64,000 nt of DNA, from assembly GCF_042676065.1 (NCBI RefSeq), contig NZ_JBHTJO010000001.1:1984001-2048000 (forward strand), given 5' to 3'. Each line of letters starts with the position of its first letter. Positions within the stretch are counted from its first letter, which is position 1. The notes beneath the pieces were generated by a model. The model ran no database searches, was not told the origin of the DNA, and was given only the letters and a program-made list of their open reading frames with translations. Origin of the DNA: Methyloligella solikamskensis. GTDB taxonomy: Bacteria; Pseudomonadota; Alphaproteobacteria; Rhizobiales; Methyloligellaceae. This document shows positions 1 through 8,729 of this stretch, piece by piece. A program made the position numbers and the translations under genes.

Positions 1-540
1 GCTGTGCCGTCCTTCGGCGGTGAGGACGCGCGGCTTTTGATCGTCGGGCTTGCGCCCGGCCTTCAGGGCGCGAACCGCACCGGCGTGCCCTTCATGGGGG
101 ATTTCGCCGGCGATCTTCTCTATCCGACGCTGATGAAGTTCGGGCTGGCGCGGGGCGAGCATACGCCAGAGCAGCCGCACGCCCTGGAGCTGGTCGACTG
201 CATGATCAGCAATGCGGTGCGCTGTGTGCCGCCGGCCAACAAGCCGACCACGGCGGAGATCAAGGAATGCCGCCGGTTCCTGGAAGCGCGGAGCGCGCGC
301 CTGCCGAATCTCCGGATGATCCTGGCCCTGGGCCGCATCGCTCATGACAGCGTGGTGCGTACCTTGGGGCTGAAGCTGAAGGAGGCGCCGTTCGGCCACG
401 GGGCGGTGCATGAAGTGGCCGGCCTCACCCTCGTCGATAGCTATCACTGCTCCCGCTACAACACGAACACCGGCGTGCTGACGACGGAGATGTTCGAAGC
501 CGTGATCGGCGACATCGCCGGGCGGCTTCGGACGGGCTAG
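1..540 (+). CDS. Uracil-DNA glycosylase, family 5 (UDGb), 5' end outside window
   Basis: This enzyme removes uracil (and in family 5 also some deaminated purines) from DNA as the first step of base-excision repair. The visible reading frame carries the family motif GLAPGLQGANRTG with PFMGD directly after it, near the start of the visible part. The C-terminal motif SYHCSRYNTNTGVLT corresponds to the usual HPSxxNTNTG loop. Family members are about 200-230 residues and have an N-terminal iron-sulfur segment with paired cysteines. That segment is missing here, so the gene most likely begins left of base 1, and the GTG at base 4 is probably not the true start. Its stop overlaps the stop of the convergent peroxiredoxin-like gene by two bases, so there is no room for a terminator between them. 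Confidence 0.85.
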   Translation, partial: AVPSFGGEDARLLIVGLAPGLQGANRTGVPFMGDFAGDLLYPTLMKFGLARGEHTPEQPHALELVDCMISNAVRCVPPANKPTTAEIKECRRFLEARSARLPNLRMILALGRIAHDSVVRTLGLKLKEAPFGHGAVHEVAGLTLVDSYHCSRYNTNTGVLTTEMFEAVIGDIAGRLRTG

Positions 541-1022
541 CCGAGACGGTTCAGAAGATCCGCGGCGTGGCCAGCCGGGTCGTCGACGGGTGCGAAGATC
601 TCCTCGGCCCCGCCGTTCTCGATCAGAACCGTCGCGCGTTTCAGATAGATCTCGCCGCCGGTCTCGAAGGTTTCGGCCTCAAGCGCCGGCCAAAGTTCAT
701 CCTTTGCGTCGCTGAGCAGCGGGAATGGCAGGGACAGGCGTTCACTGAGCTCCTGCTGCCATGCGGTATCCTGGCGGCTGAGGCCGAACAGCGCGATGCT
801 CATTTCTCGGAAGCTGGCGGACAGATCGCGGAAGCCCTCCAGCTCCGGTGTCGAGCCATGAGCGCCGGGGATATCGTCCCAGCGGGGCGGATTCGGCACG
901 CCCGGGCGGCCGGTCCAGGGATAGAGGATGAGCAGCGCCCTGCCCTTGTGGGCACTTAGGTCGACCGATCCGCCTTGGGTCGACGGCAACGCGACGGACG
1001 GCAGCTTCAGACCTTTGCGCAT
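537..1022 (-). CDS. Peroxiredoxin-like protein lacking all cysteines
   Basis: The 161-residue protein has the thioredoxin-fold layout of BCP/AhpC-type peroxiredoxins: an N-terminal LPSVALPSTQGG strand, then LLILYPWTGRPGVPNPP, and a C-terminal extended strand region. In the related YPxTGRPG subfamily the peroxidatic cysteine lies in a GCTP motif. Here that position reads GSTPELEGFRD with a TCG serine codon, and the whole protein contains no cysteine. It therefore cannot work as a thiol peroxidase by the known mechanism. It could be a chaperone-like or binding relative, or a decaying gene with an intact frame. It is the last gene of a dapA-smpB run on the minus strand, only 10 bases after smpB. 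The fold assignment is fairly firm and the function is unknown. Confidence 0.8.
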   Translation of the reverse strand: MRKGLKLPSVALPSTQGGSVDLSAHKGRALLILYPWTGRPGVPNPPRWDDIPGAHGSTPELEGFRDLSASFREMSIALFGLSRQDTAWQQELSERLSLPFPLLSDAKDELWPALEAETFETGGEIYLKRATVLIENGGAEEIFAPVDDPAGHAADLLNRLG

Positions 1023-1032
1023 GGCGGGCTGT

Positions 1033-1503
1033 CTAGCCCTGCTCGCGCATGATGCGCGCCTTCTGGCGATCCCAATCCCGCTTCTTCTCGGTCTCGCGCT
1101 TGTCGTGGAGCTTCTTGCCCTTGCCGATGCCGAGCTTCACCTTGGCGATGCCCCGGGAGTTGAAATACATGGTCAGCGGAACGACCGTGATGCCTTCCCG
1201 CTGGATGGCGCCGGCGAGCTTGCCGACCTCTTTTTGGTGGAGCAGCAGCTTGCGGCGGCGCTTGGGGTCGTGGTTCTCACGGCCGGCTTGCGCGTATTCG
1301 GCGATGTGGGAGTTGATCAGCCACATCTCGCCGTCTTCCGCGGAAGCATAGGACTCCGCGATATTCGCCTTGCCGTTCCGCAAGGACTTCACCTCCGAGC
1401 CTTCCAGCACCAGCCCTGCTTCCAGGGTCTCGCCGATCTCGTAGTTGAAGCGTGCCTTGCGGTTCTCGGCGACGGTTTTGCTCGTGCCGCGTTTCTGGGC
1501 CAT
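1033..1503 (-). CDS. smpB: SsrA-binding protein SmpB
   Basis: SmpB binds tmRNA and delivers it to stalled ribosomes for trans-translation. The 156-residue length is typical. The sequence shows the OB-fold core with NRKARFNYEIGETLEAGL and EVKSLRNGKANIAESYA, and the basic C-terminal tail ending in DWDRQKARIMREQG, which occupies the empty mRNA channel. The tail contains the usual lysine/arginine-rich KKLHDKRETEKKRDW segment. The gene lies between dapA upstream (31-base gap) and the cysteine-less peroxiredoxin-like gene downstream, which suggests one transcript. The dapA-smpB neighbourhood is common in alphaproteobacteria. The tmRNA gene itself was not found in this window. Confidence 0.97.
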   Translation of the reverse strand: MAQKRGTSKTVAENRKARFNYEIGETLEAGLVLEGSEVKSLRNGKANIAESYASAEDGEMWLINSHIAEYAQAGRENHDPKRRRKLLLHQKEVGKLAGAIQREGITVVPLTMYFNSRGIAKVKLGIGKGKKLHDKRETEKKRDWDRQKARIMREQG

Positions 1504-1534
1504 TGGAATCGACCTTGGATGCGTCTTTCGGCGC

Positions 1535-2425
1535 TTAGCCGGAAATCAGCCCCGCCTTCACCAGGGCGTCGTCGACGCGCTGCCGTGTGGACTCTGCGAT
1601 CGGCGCGAGCGGCAGACGGGTCTCGCCGCTGCACAGGCCGAGCCGCTCGGCGGCGTATTTCACCGGGCCGGGATTGGACTCCACGAAAAGCGCCTCATGC
1701 ACCGGCATGAGGATATCCTGGATCTCCAGCGCGCGCTTGTAGTCGCCCTTCAGGCAGACCTCGTGGAACTCCGAGCAGAGCTTCGGCGCGATGTTGGCGG
1801 TGACCGAGATGCAGCCCACGCCGCCATGGGCGTTGAAGGCGAGCGCGGTGCCATCCTCGCCGGAGAGCTGGATGAACTCCGGCCCCATGGCCATGCGCTG
1901 CTGGCTCACCCGCTGCAGATTGGCGGTCGCGTCCTTCACGCCGATGATGTTGGGCAGCTCGAAGAGCCGCGCCATGGTCTCCACGGACATGTCCACCACG
2001 CTGCGCGGCGGGATGTTGTAGATGATGATGGGTAGATCGACGGCGTCGTTGATCGCCTTGAAGTGGAGATACAGGCCCTCCTGGGTGGGCTTGTTGTAGT
2101 AGGGCGTGACGACCAGCGCTGCGTCGGCGCCGGCGTTCTTGGCGTGCAGGGTCAGGCGGATAGCCTCCCGGGTCGAGTTCGAGCCGGTGCCTGCGATGAC
2201 GGGTACGCGCCCGGCGGCCGCCTCGATGCAGACCTCGATCACCTCGTCATGCTCGGCATGGCTGAGGGTCGGCGATTCACCCGTGGTGCCCACAGGAACC
2301 AAGCCCTTGGTGCCCTCATTGATCTGCCAGTCGATGAATTTTCGATAGGCGTCCAGATCGAGCGCGCCATCCTTGAATGGCGTGATCAAAGCCGTGATCG
2401 AACCCTGGAAACGAGAGCGGGACAC
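1535..2425 (-). CDS. dapA: 4-hydroxy-tetrahydrodipicolinate synthase
   Basis: DapA condenses pyruvate with aspartate semialdehyde, the first committed step of lysine and meso-diaminopimelate synthesis. The protein has 296 residues, the usual length, and folds as a TIM barrel. The active-site pieces are visible: GTTGE at 46-50 (the threonine pair), TPYYNKP at about 107-113, YNIPPRS with the catalytic tyrosine near 136, and GVKDATANL with the Schiff-base lysine near 164. It is the first gene of the minus-strand run dapA-smpB-peroxiredoxin-like. It is divergent from the lytic transglycosylase at 2695, so the 270-base gap between them probably holds both promoters. Confidence 0.97.
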   Translation of the reverse strand: MSRSRFQGSITALITPFKDGALDLDAYRKFIDWQINEGTKGLVPVGTTGESPTLSHAEHDEVIEVCIEAAAGRVPVIAGTGSNSTREAIRLTLHAKNAGADAALVVTPYYNKPTQEGLYLHFKAINDAVDLPIIIYNIPPRSVVDMSVETMARLFELPNIIGVKDATANLQRVSQQRMAMGPEFIQLSGEDGTALAFNAHGGVGCISVTANIAPKLCSEFHEVCLKGDYKRALEIQDILMPVHEALFVESNPGPVKYAAERLGLCSGETRLPLAPIAESTRQRVDDALVKAGLISG

Positions 2426-2694
2426 GAAAGCACTCCTGAGCTGAATTGAGAGATTGCCGGGCCGGAGGCCGGTCAGTTGAAAAATATGCCGGACAATAGG
2501 GATTTAGAATGGGTGCAGCAAGCACCGGCGCAAAACGTTACGACGGGCGCCCCGTTCCATCTTTCGGACGCATTTTCGGACATTGTTGCGCACGAAACTC
2601 CGAAAATTGCTACTATAGCGTGGTCGAAGCATTCCGCCCGACTCAGAAGGCCTCCCGCCGGGCACTCGCGACAGAGCGGTAGAGAACCGACAGG

Positions 2695-5127
2695 ATGAAA
2701 CGCATCGGCGTTCCCGCATTCGTCATTACCCTGCTCGTCTTGCTCACGGCGCCGCAATTTGCGCGTGCTGCCGACGACGTAAGCCTGCCTGAGCGCAATC
2801 CGAAGCTCACCGCCGACACGGCGAAACAGAGCGAGGAGACGACGGAGAAGGCCGAGGCCAGCGAAGAGAAGAGCGGCGAGGCGGACACGCCGGACAGCGA
2901 CGAGGCGGAGACCGACAAGGCCGAAAACGACTCTCCCCAGACAGACAAATCCGAGACCGACACGGCGGAAAAAGAAGACGCCGGCGAGGACGCCAAGGAC
3001 GAAGAGACGGTGAAGACGACCGCGTCCCTGCCGTTGCGCAATCCACTCCTCAAGGATGCCAGCGCCAGCGATAAGCCCAAGGGCGACGGGCCCGATTACA
3101 CGCCCATGCTGAAGCCGATCCTTGAGTACAAGCTCAGCGATTCCGACATCGCCCACGTCAAGGACGCCATCAGCTCCGCCTATCACGATCGCGGCGATGA
3201 GGCCGCCCGCGCCATCGAGCGCCTGCAGGACCCGTCGGCGAAGGAGTTCGCCACGTGGTATGCCTATCGCAGCGACGATCCGCCGGCGGATGCGCGCACC
3301 ATCGAGGCCTTCCGCCTCTCCCACCCCCTTTGGCCATTCCATGACGATCTGCGCGAGGCGGCGGAGCGCAAGCTCTTCATGGAGGATGCCGCTGCCAACG
3401 AGATCACCGCGTTCTTCGAGAACTCGCCGCCTGAGTCCGGCGCGGGCAAGGCGGCGCTTGCTGCGGCCTATCTGAAGGCTGGCGACAAGGAGAAGACCAA
3501 GCTCATGGTTGTCTCCGCCTGGCGGGAGCATCTGCTGGACAAGAAGGTGGAGGAGAAGATCCTCGCCGATTTCGGCAAGATGCTCAGCGAGGACGATCAC
3601 CGGGCCCGCATCGACATGCTGATGTACCCGGACGATTCCAGTCTGGTGGACGAGGCGCAGCGGGTCGCCAAGCTGATCCCGGAAAAAGAGCGTAAGAAGG
3701 TCGAGGCCCGGGTCGCGGTTCAGAAGCGGCGCAGCAATGCCGGCAAGCTGCTGGATGCCCTGCCCGAAGAAGAATACGAGAAGGATGTTGGGCTGCTCTT
3801 CAACCGCATCCAATATCTTCGCCGCAACGACAAGGAAGACGAGGCGCTGAAGCTGATGCTGACGGTGCCCGACGACGACCCGGCCCGGCTCGGCGATCTG
3901 GATCAGTGGTGGATCGAGCGGCGGGTGAACTGCCGCATGGCGCTGCGGCTCGGCGAGTATGAAGCGGCCTACAAGATCGCCTCCCAGCACGGGCCGATAA
4001 AGGACGAGGACTATCTTGCCGAAGCGGAGTTCCTGTCGGGGTGGATCGCGCTCCGTTTTCTCGGCAAGCCAAAGAAGGCCCTGCCCCATTTCGTGAAGCT
4101 CCGCTCCGTGGCGGACGATTCCAAGACCCAGTCGCGGGCCGAATATTGGATGGGCCGGACGGCCCAGGCGCTCGGCGACCGCCGGACTGCCATCATCCAT
4201 TTCGCGGCCGCCGCCCGGTATCCGCAGCATTATTACGGCCAGCTCGGGCGTCAGGCACTCGATGCGGCGCCTGCCAGGCTGGAGGTCACGGCCACGCCCG
4301 TGCCGACGGAAGAAGACGTGAACCGCTTCACCTCGCGCCATGCGGTGCGGGCCATCGGCGTCGCCATGGCGACGGGCTACGAAGCGCTGATGCCCTATTT
4401 CTTCATTTCGCTGGCGCGCACCCTTGAATCGCCTGCCGAGGTCGTGCTGCTGGCGGAGCTTGCGAAGGCCACCGACAACCGGCAGATCAGCATCCGGCTC
4501 GCCAAGATCGCCTTCAACCGCGACATGCCCGTGGGCGAATACGCGCTTCCGATCGGGGTGATTCCGAATTTCGTGCGGCTCAGCGACAAGGTGGACGTGG
4601 CGCTCGTCCATGCGCTGTCCCGGCAGGAGAGCGAGTTCAATGCCGGCGCCAAGAGCCCTGTCGGCGCGCGGGGGCTGATGCAGCTCATGCCGTCCACGGC
4701 ACGGCTGGTGGCGCGTCAGTTCAACGTCAAATACTCCGCCTCGCGGCTGACCGAGGCCGCGTATAACGTTCAGCTGGGCGAGGCCCATCTCGGCGACCTG
4801 ATCAACAATTACGACGGCTCCTACTTCATGGCGCTGGTGGCCTATAACGCCGGCCCTGGCCGCGTGAAGCAGTGGGTGGAGGCCTTCGGCGATCCGCGCG
4901 ATCCCAATGTCGATCCCATCGACTGGGTTGAGAGCATTCCCTTCACCGAGACCCGCGAATACGTGATCAAGATCATGGAGAGTCTGCAGCTCTACCGCTC
5001 GCGCCTGCACGGCACTGAGAAGGCGTTGCAGCTCTGGCAGGATCTCAATCGCGGCAAGTCCCGCTCGTCTGCCGCCTCGGCAACAAGCGCTGAGGCCCTG
5101 CTCCGGCGTCAGGCCAGCACCGAATAG
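2695..5127 (+). CDS. Soluble lytic murein transglycosylase (Slt70 type)
   Basis: This periplasmic enzyme cleaves the MurNAc-GlcNAc bond of peptidoglycan, leaving 1,6-anhydro ends. The 810-residue protein begins with a signal peptide ending near ARAADD. A low-complexity acidic segment rich in Glu, Asp, Lys and Thr (about residues 40-110) follows, then a long alpha-helical superhelix of TPR-like repeats. The C-terminal SLT domain (about 625-780) contains ALSRQESEFN with the catalytic glutamate near residue 645, GARGLMQLMPSTA, and ALVAYNAGPGRV. The acidic linker is longer than in enterobacterial Slt70 and may help reach the wall or limit diffusion. That part is inference. The gene stands alone, divergent from dapA. 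Confidence 0.95.
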   Translation: MKRIGVPAFVITLLVLLTAPQFARAADDVSLPERNPKLTADTAKQSEETTEKAEASEEKSGEADTPDSDEAETDKAENDSPQTDKSETDTAEKEDAGEDAKDEETVKTTASLPLRNPLLKDASASDKPKGDGPDYTPMLKPILEYKLSDSDIAHVKDAISSAYHDRGDEAARAIERLQDPSAKEFATWYAYRSDDPPADARTIEAFRLSHPLWPFHDDLREAAERKLFMEDAAANEITAFFENSPPESGAGKAALAAAYLKAGDKEKTKLMVVSAWREHLLDKKVEEKILADFGKMLSEDDHRARIDMLMYPDDSSLVDEAQRVAKLIPEKERKKVEARVAVQKRRSNAGKLLDALPEEEYEKDVGLLFNRIQYLRRNDKEDEALKLMLTVPDDDPARLGDLDQWWIERRVNCRMALRLGEYEAAYKIASQHGPIKDEDYLAEAEFLSGWIALRFLGKPKKALPHFVKLRSVADDSKTQSRAEYWMGRTAQALGDRRTAIIHFAAAARYPQHYYGQLGRQALDAAPARLEVTATPVPTEEDVNRFTSRHAVRAIGVAMATGYEALMPYFFISLARTLESPAEVVLLAELAKATDNRQISIRLAKIAFNRDMPVGEYALPIGVIPNFVRLSDKVDVALVHALSRQESEFNAGAKSPVGARGLMQLMPSTARLVARQFNVKYSASRLTEAAYNVQLGEAHLGDLINNYDGSYFMALVAYNAGPGRVKQWVEAFGDPRDPNVDPIDWVESIPFTETREYVIKIMESLQLYRSRLHGTEKALQLWQDLNRGKSRSSAASATSAEALLRRQASTE

Positions 5128-5268
5128 AGGCCTGTCGTCTCTTTCTGCAGTGACTCCCGCTCTGAAGGCTTGCCGCAAGTCCCGCTTTGCTTAAGACTGT
5201 CGAGCCTCGGCGGCGTCCTGCCGTCGGCGTTCCGGTGAGCTTTCCACCCCTGATTTCGAGGCCCGCTC

Positions 5269-6171
5269 ATGCCCACGCCAGACGGCGAGTTGTGGCAGGA
5301 TATCTTTTTCGTCGCGAACGATGGGTTGCGGCTTCATGCGCGCCACTATCCCGCGATGGGGCGGCGCGGCCGGCCCGCCATCTGCCTGCCCGGCCTGACC
5401 CGCAACGGGCGGGACTTCCACGATCTCGCTGTCGCCCTTTCCACCGACACGCACACACCGCGGGATGTCTACGCCATCGACTATCGCGGCCGCGGTCTTT
5501 CGGACTGGGATAAGGACTGGGAGAACTACACGCCGCTGATCGAGCTGGAAGACACCCTCGATTTCATGGCGCTGGCGGGTGTCCATCAGGCGGCGATCAT
5601 CGGTACCTCGCGAGGCGGGCTGATCGCGATGGTCATGGCGGCACTGCGCCCTGCGGCGATCGGTGCCGTCGTCCTCAACGATATCGGACCGGTGATCGAA
5701 AGCCGGGGTCTGATGCGGATCGCCGGTCATCTGGGCAAGACGCCGACTCCGGAAAGCTGGGAGGATGCGATCGCCTTGGTGCGGGAGATGAACGAGCGGG
5801 ACTTTCCCGCGATCCCCGCAGAGCAATGGGAAGAAATCGCCCGCGCCATCTTCAAAGAAGAGAACGGCAAGCCGGCGCGAGCCTACGATCCCGATCTCGG
5901 CAAGGCCTTCGAGGGCGTCGATCTCAGCCAGCCGGGGGCGGAGCAATGGGGCGCGTTCAGTGCGCTCACCCCCTTCCCGACCTTGGCGCTTCGCGGGGAG
6001 AACTCAGACATTCTCTCCCCGGAAACCCTGGCCAAAATGGGCGAGGTTCATCCCAATCTGGAAACTGAGACGATCGAAGGCGAAGGCCACGCGCCGATGC
6101 TGAAAGATCAGCGCTCCATCGAGACGGTTGCTCAGTTCCTGGCCGCCAACGATCCCACGCGCGGCCGCTAG
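5269..6171 (+). CDS. Alpha/beta-fold hydrolase
   Basis: A 300-residue alpha/beta hydrolase of the esterase/lyase type. The nucleophile elbow is GTSRG with Ser114. The likely acid is Asp247 in the NSDIL loop, and the catalytic histidine is His274 in GEGHAPML. The oxyanion strand reads CLPGLTRNGRDF, where many relatives have HG. There is no signal peptide, so it is probably cytoplasmic. The substrate cannot be told from sequence. It converges on the neighbouring H1-like gene with only three bases between stop codons. The start chosen is the ATG giving MPTPDGE, which matches the usual N-terminus just before the first strand. Confidence 0.88.
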   Translation: MPTPDGELWQDIFFVANDGLRLHARHYPAMGRRGRPAICLPGLTRNGRDFHDLAVALSTDTHTPRDVYAIDYRGRGLSDWDKDWENYTPLIELEDTLDFMALAGVHQAAIIGTSRGGLIAMVMAALRPAAIGAVVLNDIGPVIESRGLMRIAGHLGKTPTPESWEDAIALVREMNERDFPAIPAEQWEEIARAIFKEENGKPARAYDPDLGKAFEGVDLSQPGAEQWGAFSALTPFPTLALRGENSDILSPETLAKMGEVHPNLETETIEGEGHAPMLKDQRSIETVAQFLAANDPTRGR

Positions 6172-6174
6172 GCC

Positions 6175-6864
6175 CTAACTCTCGTCGGTCGATTTCGGCG
6201 GCGTGGTCCGCGCCCGCGAGGTGCGGCTGGTAGACGTGCGCCGGGTGGTTCCGCTCTTGGTCTGACCGGACTTGCTTGCCCCCGATTTCGCGGTGGTGGA
6301 TTTTGCCGTTCCCGAACGGGTGGTGCGCGGTTTGGAAGCGCCTGACTTCGACGCGCTGGTCTTGCTTGCAGCTGTCTTCGAAGTGGTGCGCTTGGCCGTC
6401 GACGATTTTGACGGCGAAGCCTTGGAGCCCGAGGTCTTGGCGGCAGTGGTCTTCGCCGTCGTGGTCTTCGTTGCCCTGCTCTTGGCAGCCGTGCTCTTGG
6501 CAGCCGTGCTCTTGGCAGCCGTGGTGTTGGACGTGCTGCTCTTGGCCGTCGAGCGCCGTGCGGCACCGGACTTGGTGGTGCTGCGACGGGCGCTGCCGCT
6601 GCGGGTCGTCGTCTTCGGCTTTGTGGCCTCCTGGGCGGCGGCCGGCTTCGTTTCGCTCTGCGTCGCAGCGCCGGACGACATGGTATCAGTCTTGGTGGCC
6701 GCGGGCGCGGTTTCGGCCATCGTCTTCGACGCGGCGGTGTCTTTCGCTTTCACGTCGCCGATCGGGCCCTTCGCCTTCTGCTGCTTGGCAAACAGCCAGC
6801 TGACCAGGACCAGCGCTGCGGCAACGAGCGCGAGTACGACTATGGTTACGGTTAGTTCGTTCAT
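6175..6864 (-). CDS. Membrane-anchored Ala/Lys/Ser/Thr-rich (histone H1-like) protein
   Basis: The 229-residue protein starts MNELTV and has one hydrophobic helix at about residues 5-25, then KQQKAKG. The rest is an extended low-complexity tail of lysine, alanine, serine, threonine and late arginine, with short repeats such as TAAKS and SKSGASK. The composition resembles the C-terminal tail of histone H1 and of bacterial H1-like proteins that bind DNA nonspecifically. The combination with an N-terminal membrane anchor suggests a basic tail held at the inner face of the membrane, although topology is not proven. The ATG at 6862-6864 has a GGGGG Shine-Dalgarno-like stretch just upstream and is preferred over the ATG four codons earlier. 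Function is unknown. Confidence 0.65.
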   Translation of the reverse strand: MNELTVTIVVLALVAAALVLVSWLFAKQQKAKGPIGDVKAKDTAASKTMAETAPAATKTDTMSSGAATQSETKPAAAQEATKPKTTTRSGSARRSTTKSGAARRSTAKSSTSNTTAAKSTAAKSTAAKSRATKTTTAKTTAAKTSGSKASPSKSSTAKRTTSKTAASKTSASKSGASKPRTTRSGTAKSTTAKSGASKSGQTKSGTTRRTSTSRTSRARTTPPKSTDES

Positions 6865-7026
6865 GTGCCCCCACACTTATTCTGTGCTTGTTCGACTTCT
6901 CGGTATTTTCGACTACTTGGCTTTTCGAGGTTCGGAAACGGTCTCACACCACCCGAACAGATATTCTGCCTGCATATTGCAGGAGTATTGCACTTAACAA
7001 GGCCCCGGGGAGATCTGCCGCCAGGG

Positions 7027-8232
7027 TCATCTTTCCAGAGATGGCAGCGTATTCGGAAGCGCCGTGTTGCGGCTGTCGACGATCTCCTTGATGCGCGGAA
7101 TGATCGTGTTCGCGACATCGCCTGCGTGCCCCGCCTCTTTCCACCGGATATTCTCCGAGGAGCGGTAGGGCCGCGGGAGATCCTTCCGGAGCTGATAGGA
7201 CATTTCCGTGGCGGTCGTCTTGTCGGGCGCCGTGCCGTCGATCTTCAGAGCGTCCTTAGACAAGGTCACCTTGCCGTCCTGGAGGCGGCTCAGAGCGGCA
7301 AGCGCTGCTCGTGCGGCGGCCTCCCAGTTCTCAGGAGCGCCGGATGCGATAACGAGCTGATCGTCGATAGCGCGGCCGCGGAAGGCGTTCCCGGCGAGAT
7401 CCTTCAGATGAGCGTGCATCTCCTCGTTGGGAACGTTGCCGGCAAGTCGCAGAATATTGCCCTCAAGGGATGCGGTGAACAAGAACGGGTCGGCGACCGG
7501 CGGCGCGACGGCGATCTTCTGTACGCTGAGCCCCGTGGGAAGCGGTCCGTGCACGGCCTCCTGCAGCTCGGTGAAGTCGCCGGCGGATTTCGCCCGGCCG
7601 TCCACGGTCAACGCCACGTCGGACAGGCGCACATTTCCGCTCTTCATATGCGTGAGCTGCTTTAGGGCGAAGCTCACCGCACCAAGCCATTGCTCCTTGG
7701 GCGGCGCGCCCTCCGTGACCTTCATGCCGTCGTCGATTTCGAGATCGGCGAAGTGGGCTTTCGCCATACCCACGACCGTGCGCTGGTCTTTCTCGGACGG
7801 GACCGCGCCGCGAATCTTGATCTTGTTGTCGCTGCGACGGGCCATCCAGCGATAGGGCTCGACCTTGGAGGCTTCCTCGGCCGCTTCTTCTGCGGGCGTC
7901 TCGTCTTGAGCGGCGTCTTGCGCTGCGGCCTTCGATGCGGCTTTGCCGTCATCGGAGTCGCTGGACTTGGAAGTGCCGGACTTGGAAGTAGCGGACTTGG
8001 CTGACATGTCAGCACCGCCCGCTTCGGACGCCTCACTGGTTTCCGATTTCTCGGACTGCTTTGCGCCGGCTTTCTGCTCTGCGGCTTGCTCAGCACCTTG
8101 GGCAGAAATGCCGGTTTCCGCGCGAGCGCCGTCAGGCTCCGCCCGGCACTGATTGATCAGCGCACCGGCGACGAAGAGAACTGGCAACAAACTGACGATA
8201 GCCAAAGACAACAGGGTCGGCCGAACCGACAT
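7027..8232 (-). CDS. BON-domain envelope protein with Ser/Ala/Lys-rich linker
   Basis: A 401-residue protein with an N-terminal hydrophobic helix (LLSLAIVSLLPVLFVAGALI). Residues about 30-120 are low-complexity, rich in Ala, Ser, Lys, Glu and Asp. Tandem BON-like units follow: IKIRGAVPSEKDQ, then LEGNILRLAGNVPNEE, each with the IxLxGxVPxE pattern. Rhizobial OmpA-family proteins place such BON repeats before a C-terminal OmpA peptidoglycan-binding domain, but here the protein ends without one. BON domains usually bind phospholipid or stabilise envelopes. The start at 8232 (MSVRPTLL) has a strong GGAGGGG site about 10 bases upstream and is preferred over the longer frame. Confidence 0.7.
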   Translation of the reverse strand: MSVRPTLLSLAIVSLLPVLFVAGALINQCRAEPDGARAETGISAQGAEQAAEQKAGAKQSEKSETSEASEAGGADMSAKSATSKSGTSKSSDSDDGKAASKAAAQDAAQDETPAEEAAEEASKVEPYRWMARRSDNKIKIRGAVPSEKDQRTVVGMAKAHFADLEIDDGMKVTEGAPPKEQWLGAVSFALKQLTHMKSGNVRLSDVALTVDGRAKSAGDFTELQEAVHGPLPTGLSVQKIAVAPPVADPFLFTASLEGNILRLAGNVPNEEMHAHLKDLAGNAFRGRAIDDQLVIASGAPENWEAAARAALAALSRLQDGKVTLSKDALKIDGTAPDKTTATEMSYQLRKDLPRPYRSSENIRWKEAGHAGDVANTIIPRIKEIVDSRNTALPNTLPSLER

Positions 8233-8582
8233 GGATAATCCACCCCTCCATGAGCGCTTTGCTTGGCTTGGGTCCCTGCTGTCCAAACCCACTCACCTGC
8301 GCGAAGCGTGGCGCAAATGAGACTGAAATATGACTCGCATCATGCCGCCAGCAAGACGGCTGTCAACTGCGACTGGCCCTGGCCGCAACGATGATCGGCC
8401 CTAGCCGAAAGGAATAGCATACGGCACACCCGACCGATCGTGCACGAAAAGCGACGACCCCCGAAGCCGAGTGGCGGGCGGTCTGCTTGACTGCGCCGCT
8501 TGCGACTATAGGTGAAGCGGCGGGGCCAAGCTAGGGACGTCTTGTTACATTTCGTGTCTAGAGTCCGTGCCTTAGACTGGCC
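8233..8582. other. Intergenic stretch, no gene seen
   Basis: About 350 bases between the start of the BON-protein gene and the stop of the DUF3096 gene. No reading frame with a plausible start and coding-like composition was found on either strand, and no tRNA or clear terminator. It should contain the promoter of the BON-protein gene, reading left. Confidence 0.4.
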
Positions 8583-8729
8583 TTAGAGATGGGCGGCCAA
8601 GCCGAGAATGCCGACGATGATGAGATAGATGGCGACGATATAAGCCAGCATGCGCGGCACGAGCAGAATGACCACGCCCGCGATAAGTGCGATCAGCGGA
8701 TTGACGATCGCCGGATCGAAATTCTCCAT
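8583..8729 (-). CDS. DUF3096 family small membrane protein (48 aa)
   Basis: A very short gene encoding 48 residues: MENFDPAIVNPLIAL, then IAGVVILLVPRML, AYIVAIYLIIVG and ILGLAAHL. The pattern of two hydrophobic helices around LVPRMLAYIVAIYL is characteristic of the DUF3096 family, whose function is unknown. The ATG at 8727-8729 is preceded by a strong purine stretch (GGAAGGGGGG) about 8 bases upstream, which decides the start. It is flanked by the BON gene downstream and the TerC gene divergently upstream. Its length, codon pattern and family match make it real despite its size. Confidence 0.85.
   Translation of the reverse strand: MENFDPAIVNPLIALIAGVVILLVPRMLAYIVAIYLIIVGILGLAAHL

Noticed and set aside
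2473..5178. A 901-codon open frame on the minus strand opposite the lytic transglycosylase
   Set aside because: It is rich in His, Arg and Gly without family motifs and mirrors the codon pattern of the real gene. It is an antisense shadow common in high-GC DNA.
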